NCBI RefSeq assembly: GCF_000730625.1
Contig: NZ_BBIT01000026.1
Span: 1 to 62,145 of the forward strand
Reading direction: 5' to 3'
Length of the DNA: 62,145 nt
DNA from: Pseudomonas oryzihabitans NBRC 102199
GTDB taxonomy: Bacteria > Pseudomonadota > Gammaproteobacteria > Pseudomonadales > Pseudomonadaceae
The position numbers were made by a program, and so were the translations under genes. Each line of letters starts with the position of its first letter. Within the stretch, counting starts at the first letter, position 1. Under the pieces are notes generated by a model. The model saw only the letters and a program-made list of their open reading frames with translations, searched no databases and was not told the DNA's origin. Of this stretch, positions 57,328-62,145 are shown piece by piece.

Positions 57328-59067
57328 ATGAAAGCGACCAGCTACAACCAGCGCCTCCAGCGCGCCCAGACGCCCTCCTACGAACGGCTGCAGGCGCGCC
57401 TGGCGGAAGGCGACCAGCCGACCTGCCAGCCGCTCTCCCTGCATTGCGGCTGGGGCCGGCTGCTCATCGGCCATACCTATCCCGACCCCGCCAGCCTGGC
57501 CAAGGAACTGCTCACCGAAACGCCTGGCGAGCGCGACATTGCCCTCTATGTGGCCGCGCCCCACCAGGTGCTGGCCCAGGCACCGCAACAGCTGTTTCTC
57601 GACCCCAGCGACACCCTGCGGATCTGGTTCAGCGACTATCGTCCGGCCCGACGGATCTATCGTGGCTTTCGCATCCGCCGGGCCTGCTCCGCCCAGGACT
57701 GGAGCGAGATCAACCGCCTCTACCAGCAGCGCCACATGCTGCCCGTCGACACCGAGCGGCTGACCCCGCGGCACAAGGGCGGCCCGGTGTACTGGCTGGC
57801 GGAGGACGACGACAGCGGCGCCATCATCGGCTCGGTGATGGGGCTCAATCACGTCAAGGCCTTCCAGGACCCGGATGGCGGCTCTTCGCTCTGGTGCCTG
57901 GCGGTCTCCCCGGACTGCAGCAGACCCGGCGTCGGCGAGGCGCTGGTGCGCCATCTGATCGAACACTACGCCAGTCGCGGCCTGGCCTTTCTCGACCTGT
58001 CGGTGCTGCACGACAACCTGCAGGCCAAGCGGCTCTACGACAAGCTGGGCTTCCGGCCGCTGCAGACCTTCGCGATCAAATGCAAGAACGGCATCAACCA
58101 GACGCTGTTCCTCGGTCCGGGGCCGGCGGCCGAGCTCAATCCCTATGCGCGCATCATCGTCGACGAAGCCCTGAGGCGCGGCATCGAGGTGCAGGTGGAT
58201 GACGCCGAGGGTGGTCTCTTCACCCTGATCCAGGGCAACCGGCGCATCCGCTGCCGCGAGTCCCTGACCGACCTCACCTCCGCGGTGACCATGACCCTGT
58301 GCGCCGACAAGGTGCTGACCAGCCGTACCCTGGCCCGGGCCGGGCTGCGGGTGCCGGAACAGCAACTGGCGGGCGGCGACGACGACAACGCCGCCTTCCT
58401 GGAGAAACACGGCGCTCTGGTGGTCAAGCCGGTCAACGGCGAACAGGGCAAGGGCGTGGCGGTGGACATCCGCGACGCCGAGCACCTCGCCGCGGCCATC
58501 CAGGCCGCGCGTCGGTATGACGACCGGGTGCTGCTGGAAAGCTTCCACCAGGGTCTCGACCTGCGGGTGGTGGTCATCGGCCACGAGGTAGTGGCCGCCG
58601 CCATTCGCCGTCCGGCAGAGATCGTCGGCGATGGCCAGCACAGCGTCAGGGACCTGATCGAAGCCCAGAGCCGCCGGCGCCAGGCCGCCACTGGCGGCGA
58701 GTCGCGCATCCCGGTGGACGAGGAAACCGAACGCGCCATCCGCAGCGCCGGCTACGAGTGGGACAGCATCCTGCCAACCGGCACCCACCTGGCCGTGCGC
58801 AAGACCGCCAATCTGCACACCGGCGGCATCCTCGAGGACGTCACCGACGGCCTCCATCCGGTGCTGGCCGACGCTGCCGTCCAGGCGGCCCGGGCGCTGG
58901 ACATCCCGGTCACCGGCATGGACCTGCTGGTGCCCGCCGCCGATGCGCCCGACTACGTCATCATCGAAGCCAACGAGCGGCCGGGCCTGGCCAATCACGA
59001 ACCGCGTCCCACCGCCGAACGCTTCATCGACCTGCTGTTCCCGCTGTCCCGGGAGGTTCCGCTATGA
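57328..59067 (+). CDS. ngg: N-acetylglutaminylglutamine synthetase (GNAT plus ATP-grasp)
   Basis: Bifunctional protein of 579 residues. An N-terminal GNAT acetyltransferase region (about 115-260; WCLAVSPDCSRPGVGEALVRHLIEHYASRG, LQAKRLYDKLGFRPL) precedes an ATP-grasp domain (about 290-570; LVVKPVNGEQGKGVAVDI, VLLESFHQGLDLRVVVIG, VIIEANERPGL) like that of cyanophycin synthetase. It is thought to acetylate glutamine and couple it to a second glutamine. It overlaps the following peptidase gene by 4 bp (ATGA) and follows asnO by 13 bp. The three genes are strongly coupled. Confidence 0.93.
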   Translation: MKATSYNQRLQRAQTPSYERLQARLAEGDQPTCQPLSLHCGWGRLLIGHTYPDPASLAKELLTETPGERDIALYVAAPHQVLAQAPQQLFLDPSDTLRIWFSDYRPARRIYRGFRIRRACSAQDWSEINRLYQQRHMLPVDTERLTPRHKGGPVYWLAEDDDSGAIIGSVMGLNHVKAFQDPDGGSSLWCLAVSPDCSRPGVGEALVRHLIEHYASRGLAFLDLSVLHDNLQAKRLYDKLGFRPLQTFAIKCKNGINQTLFLGPGPAAELNPYARIIVDEALRRGIEVQVDDAEGGLFTLIQGNRRIRCRESLTDLTSAVTMTLCADKVLTSRTLARAGLRVPEQQLAGGDDDNAAFLEKHGALVVKPVNGEQGKGVAVDIRDAEHLAAAIQAARRYDDRVLLESFHQGLDLRVVVIGHEVVAAAIRRPAEIVGDGQHSVRDLIEAQSRRRQAATGGESRIPVDEETERAIRSAGYEWDSILPTGTHLAVRKTANLHTGGILEDVTDGLHPVLADAAVQAARALDIPVTGMDLLVPAADAPDYVIIEANERPGLANHEPRPTAERFIDLLFPLSREVPL

Positions 59068-60251
59068 ATCGCTTGCCCGAGCCCGATCTGGATTACCTGC
59101 GCAAGGTCCTGCTGGACATGCTGGCGATCCCCAGTCCCACGGGTTTCACCGACACCATCGTCATGTATGTCGCCGAACGGCTCAACGAACTGGACATCCC
59201 CTTCGAGCTGACCCGTCGCGGCACCATCCGCGCCACCATCAAGGGCCACAAGGAGAGTCCGGACCGGGCGGTCTCCGCGCACCTGGACACCATTGGCGCC
59301 ATCGTCCGCGAGATCAAGGACAACGGCCGCCTGGGTCTGGCAGCCGTGGGCCACTGGTCCAGCCGTTTCGCCGAAGGCAGCCGCGTCAGCCTGTTCACCG
59401 ATGACGGCACCCTGAGGGGCAGCGTTCTGCCGCTGCTCGCCTCCGGCCACGCCTTCAACACCGAGATCGACAAGATGCCGGTGACCTGGGACCACATCGA
59501 GCTGCGCCTTGATGCCGTGACCAAGAGTCGCCACGAGACCGAGCAGCTGGGCGTGCAGATCGGCGACTTCGTCGCCTTCGATCCGCTTCCGGAATTCACC
59601 GACAGCGGCTACATCAGTTCGCGCCATCTGGACGACAAGGCCGGCGTCGCCGCCCTGCTCACCGCCCTGAAGATGCTCAAGGAAAGCGGTCAGACCCCGC
59701 CGATCGACTGCCACCCGCTGTTCACCATCACCGAAGAGGTGGGCTCGGGCGCCGCCGGTGCCCTGCCCTGGGACGTCAGCGAATTCGTCGGTATCGACAT
59801 CGCCCCCGTGGCGCCCGGCCAGCGCTCCGACGAGCACCGCGTCAGCGTGGCCATGCAGGATTCCGCCGGCCCCTACGACTATCACCTGTCGCGGCACCTG
59901 CTGCGCCTGGCGCAACGCAACGACATCCCGGTGCGCCGCGACCTGTTCCGCTACTACTACAGCGACGCCCATTCGGCGATCAGTTCCGGCCAGGACGTGC
60001 GGGTAGCCCTGCTGGCCTTTGGCTGCGACGCCACCCACGGCTACGAGCGCACCCATATCGTCAGCCTGGCGGCGCTCAGCCAGCTGCTGACCGGCTACAT
60101 GCTCAGCCCGCCGGTGTTCGACAGCGATGCCCAGCCGGCCGACAGCTCCCTCGACCGCTTCGGTCACCAGTTGCTGCCGGAAGACACCCAGATGGACAAC
60201 CAGACGCACCTGCCGCCGCTGGAGGAGGTCGTCGGCGACGGCAGCAAATAG
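59064..60251 (+). CDS. osmoprotectant NAGGN-system M42 family aminopeptidase
   Basis: Metallopeptidase of 395 residues of the M42 (glutamyl aminopeptidase/deblocking) family, in the subgroup tied to NAGGN operons. Metal and catalytic residues: SAHLDTIGAIV (His, Asp), SRHLDDKAGVAALL (Asp), TITEEVGSGAAG (Glu pair), VGIDIAPV (Asp) and the late His in SDAHSAISSG or GYERTHI. Probably degrades NAGGN or its precursors when osmotic stress ends. The ATG at 59064 overlaps the ngg stop; a long upstream frame extension is not real. Cytoplasmic, no signal peptide. Confidence 0.9.
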   Translation: MNRLPEPDLDYLRKVLLDMLAIPSPTGFTDTIVMYVAERLNELDIPFELTRRGTIRATIKGHKESPDRAVSAHLDTIGAIVREIKDNGRLGLAAVGHWSSRFAEGSRVSLFTDDGTLRGSVLPLLASGHAFNTEIDKMPVTWDHIELRLDAVTKSRHETEQLGVQIGDFVAFDPLPEFTDSGYISSRHLDDKAGVAALLTALKMLKESGQTPPIDCHPLFTITEEVGSGAAGALPWDVSEFVGIDIAPVAPGQRSDEHRVSVAMQDSAGPYDYHLSRHLLRLAQRNDIPVRRDLFRYYYSDAHSAISSGQDVRVALLAFGCDATHGYERTHIVSLAALSQLLTGYMLSPPVFDSDAQPADSSLDRFGHQLLPEDTQMDNQTHLPPLEEVVGDGSK

Positions 60252-60305
60252 CGTTCGATCAACGCGCCTGGGGTATCCTGGGCGCCTTTTTCCAGGCACC
60301 TCTCG

Positions 60306-60536
60306 ATGATCATCCCCCACGACCAGCTCGCTGCCGCCACCCTCGACAACCTGCTGGAAGACTTCGTCACCCGCGACGGCACCGACAACGGTGACGAAAC
60401 GCCCCTGGCGACCCGGACCCAGCGTGCGCGCCGCGCCCTGGAAACCGGCGAAGCCGTGATCCTCTTCGATCCGGACAGCGCCCTCTGCCAGCTGGTGCTG
60501 CGCCGCGACGTGCCGCCCGAACTGCTGGACGACTAG
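60306..60536 (+). CDS. yheU: YheU family (UPF0270) protein
   Basis: Protein of 76 residues in the UPF0270/YheU family: MIIPHDQLAAATLDNLLEDFVTRDGTDNG is the family signature, followed by the acidic C-terminus DVPPELLDD. A structure is known for homologues, but no function. It lies 54 bp after the NAGGN peptidase and may be read through from it. In P. aeruginosa the same family member lies two genes beyond the NAGGN genes. The start is the ATG giving MIIPHDQL. Confidence 0.9.
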   Translation: MIIPHDQLAAATLDNLLEDFVTRDGTDNGDETPLATRTQRARRALETGEAVILFDPDSALCQLVLRRDVPPELLDD

Positions 60537-60551
60537 CGCCTCTCGCGCCTG

Positions 60552-60881
60552 TCAGGCGCTGCCACGCGGCGCCAGCAGGATCACCAGGGCCCCGGCCACA
60601 CAGAGCAGACCACCAGCCAGATCCGTCCAGGTCGGTCGGGTACGCTCGACCAGCGCCAGCCAGCCCAGCGAAGCCACCACATAGATGCCGCCGTAGGCCG
60701 CATAGGCGCGTCCGGCGTAGGCCGCCTCGATACGGGTCAGCAACAGGGCGAAGAGCACCAGGCTGGCGAGTCCCGGCGCTATCCACCAGGGACTGCGATC
60801 CAGCCGCAGCCAGAGCCAGAAGGCATAGCAGCCGGCGATCTCGAACAGCGCGGCCAGCAGGAACCAGAGATAGTTCAGCAT
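60552..60881 (-). CDS. ynfA: YnfA family (UPF0060) small membrane protein
   Basis: Inner-membrane protein of 109 residues with four predicted helices: [58 protein letters not shown] and [19 protein letters not shown]. This is the YnfA family, distantly related to small multidrug-resistance transporters; some members have been linked to efflux, but the role here is not shown. The ATG at 60881 lies within the last 7 bases of the upstream gene, with AGGAGGA 12 bases before it, so the two are translationally coupled. Convergent with yheU. Confidence 0.9.
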   Translation of the reverse strand: MLNYLWFLLAALFEIAGCYAFWLWLRLDRSPWWIAPGLASLVLFALLLTRIEAAYAGRAYAAYGGIYVVASLGWLALVERTRPTWTDLAGGLLCVAGALVILLAPRGSA

Positions 60882-62017
60882 GGCGCCGCGCCGTCCTCCT
60901 GGCGATAGGGCAAGGCCTCGGCAGCCCGCTGCGCATAGGCCTGGACGCCGTCGCGCTCCTGCTCGAGAAACTCCGCCACTGCCGCTCTCAGGCCCGGATG
61001 CACCAGGTAGTGCCAGGAACGGGTCAGGGTCGGCTCGAAGCCACGAATCAGCTTGTGTTCGCCCTGGGCGCCGGCATCGAAGCGCTGCAGCCCCTCGGCG
61101 ATGGCGTATCCGATCCCCTGGTAGAAACAGGTCTCGAAATGCAGCTGATCGAATTCCTGCAGGCAGCCCCAGTAGCGGCCATAGAGGGTGTCGCCGTCCT
61201 TGAGATAGAAGGCCATGGCCACCGGCCGGCTGCCCTGGCGGACCAGCACCACCCGGATCGCCGCAGGCAGCCGCTCGGCCAGCAGACTGAAGAAGGCACG
61301 GGTCAGATAGGGATCCTGGCCGCGCACCTCGTAGGTGTTGGCGTAGCAGGCATAGATGAAATCCCACTCCGCTTCGCTCAACTCTCCGCCCTGGCGCCAT
61401 TCGAAGCTCACCCCCAGGCCCGCGACCTGGTCGCGCTCCTTGCGCAGCTGCTTGCGCTTGCGCGAGGTCAGGGCGGCGAGGAAATCGCCGTAGTCGCCAT
61501 AGCCGCGGTTGTGCCAGTGGAACTGGCAGCCAAGCCGCGCCAGCCAGCCCTCCCGATCCTCGAGCAGCGCATCGGCCTTGGGATCTGTGAAGTTGACGTG
61601 CAGGCTGGAGAGCTCCAGGCCGGCCAGGCTGCCGGTGGTGGCGTCCAGCAGGATCGCGCAGGCGGCGGGATCGCCCAGCAGGCGCGCGCCCTGTACCGGT
61701 GAGAAGGGCACTGCGGCCAGCAGCTTGGGGTAGTAGTCGATCCCGGCCCGGCGGCAGGCATCGGCCCAGGCCCAGTCGAAGACGTATTCGCCATAGGAAT
61801 GCATCTTGAGATAGGCCGGCATGGCGGCCCGCAGCTGCCCCTGTTCATCCTTGAGGATCTGGTGCGCCGGTTGCCAGCCGGTCCCCTGCCCGAGGCTGCC
61901 ACTGTCTTCCAGGGTGGCGAGGAATTCATGGCGCAGAAAGGGCTGGTCGTCCGCCAGCAGCGCGTTCCACTGGGCGGCAGGCACCTGGGCCAGGCTGTAG
62001 AGATACTCGACGATCAT
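60875..62017 (-). CDS. FemAB/GNAT-like protein (PF04339 type)
   Basis: Protein of 380 residues of the FemAB-like acyltransferase-fold family found widely in proteobacteria. It starts [21 protein letters not shown], has [28 protein letters not shown], the family signature [23 protein letters not shown], and later [35 protein letters not shown] and [23 protein letters not shown]. It is sometimes annotated as a peptidoglycan biosynthesis protein or N-acetyltransferase, but no reaction is proven. No signal peptide. GGGGAG lies 4 bases before the ATG. Overlaps ynfA by 7 bp. Confidence 0.85.
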   Translation of the reverse strand: MIVEYLYSLAQVPAAQWNALLADDQPFLRHEFLATLEDSGSLGQGTGWQPAHQILKDEQGQLRAAMPAYLKMHSYGEYVFDWAWADACRRAGIDYYPKLLAAVPFSPVQGARLLGDPAACAILLDATTGSLAGLELSSLHVNFTDPKADALLEDREGWLARLGCQFHWHNRGYGDYGDFLAALTSRKRKQLRKERDQVAGLGVSFEWRQGGELSEAEWDFIYACYANTYEVRGQDPYLTRAFFSLLAERLPAAIRVVLVRQGSRPVAMAFYLKDGDTLYGRYWGCLQEFDQLHFETCFYQGIGYAIAEGLQRFDAGAQGEHKLIRGFEPTLTRSWHYLVHPGLRAAVAEFLEQERDGVQAYAQRAAEALPYRQEDGAAPC

Positions 62018-62110
62018 CCCACTCCCCTTGCTTGGACTCGGCCTACAGATCTAACACAGTAGCCGGACGGCTCCTGTGAAAGACTCTGGCGGCTGGCTTT
62101 CGTGCGGACG

Positions 62111-62134
62111 AAAAAAAACCGCCGTGAGGCGGTT
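62111..62134 (-). terminator. intrinsic terminator at the window edge
   Basis: AACCGCC (62117-62123), loop GTGA, GGCGGTT (62128-62134); on the minus strand the stem is followed by a run of eight T (62111-62118). It should end a leftward gene lying beyond the right edge. Confidence 0.8.
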
Positions 62135-62145
62135 TCTTTCGAGTG

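Overview
The window is ordinary chromosomal DNA of a high-GC gammaproteobacterium, almost certainly a Pseudomonas. Long blocks keep the gene order known from Pseudomonas aeruginosa: purC / metallo-hydrolase / bamC / dapA / gcvR / bcp / tusA-like / bepA / nadA; dcd / apbC / metG / rnfB / nth; argG / motY / pyrC / rnt / bfd / bfrB / grxD / argF; glpFKRD / metR. The NAGGN osmolyte operon and an RsmN-type regulator point the same way. A species in the P. oryzihabitans / psychrotolerans / luteola area is a guess only. I see no insertion sequence, prophage, integrase, CRISPR array or rRNA. There is one tRNA.

Left part (1-20 kb), the most accessory-like: a MEKHLA protein, a beta-propeller lipoprotein and RNase Z. 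Next comes a probable organosulfur module: two DszC/SfnB-type flavoenzymes, a sigma-54 activator resembling SfnR, a good -24/-12 promoter before the first enzyme, and a soluble PAS-PAS chemoreceptor between the enzymes. Pirin, an FKBP prolyl isomerase and a secreted protein with two GH5 cellulase domains follow. The second GH5 domain has lost its catalytic acid/base and two active-site histidines. A Vfr/CRP-like site lies between the cellulase and xthA. Further on are a degenerate sigma-54-activator paralogue without GAFTGA loop or DNA-binding domain, an orphan rmlD, a catalase, and an RsmN/RsmF-type CsrA homologue whose Shine-Dalgarno sits in an Rsm-like hairpin.

Middle (20-48 kb), mostly housekeeping: tRNA-Ser(CGA); purine, lysine, NAD, dCTP, methionyl-tRNA, arginine and pyrimidine genes; outer-membrane assembly (bamC, bepA); DNA repair (nth); murein recycling (ldcA); chemotaxis and motility (cheV, motY). 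An iron-storage set (bfd with a Fur box, bfrB, grxD) lies near its end.

Right part (48-62 kb): the glycerol regulon glpF-glpK-glpR-glpD with GlpR operators before glpF and glpD; metR with a perfect MetR box; a zinc-independent L31 gene with a Zur-like box; the three-gene NAGGN osmoprotectant operon (asnO, ngg, M42 peptidase); yheU; and, convergent to these, ynfA and a FemAB/GNAT-like gene.

I found no clearly undescribed multi-gene system. The observations most worth follow-up are the pseudo-glycosidase domain, the degenerate activator, the RsmN hairpin, the orphan soluble RnfB, the atypical pyruvate kinase-like protein and the sigma-54 organosulfur module.
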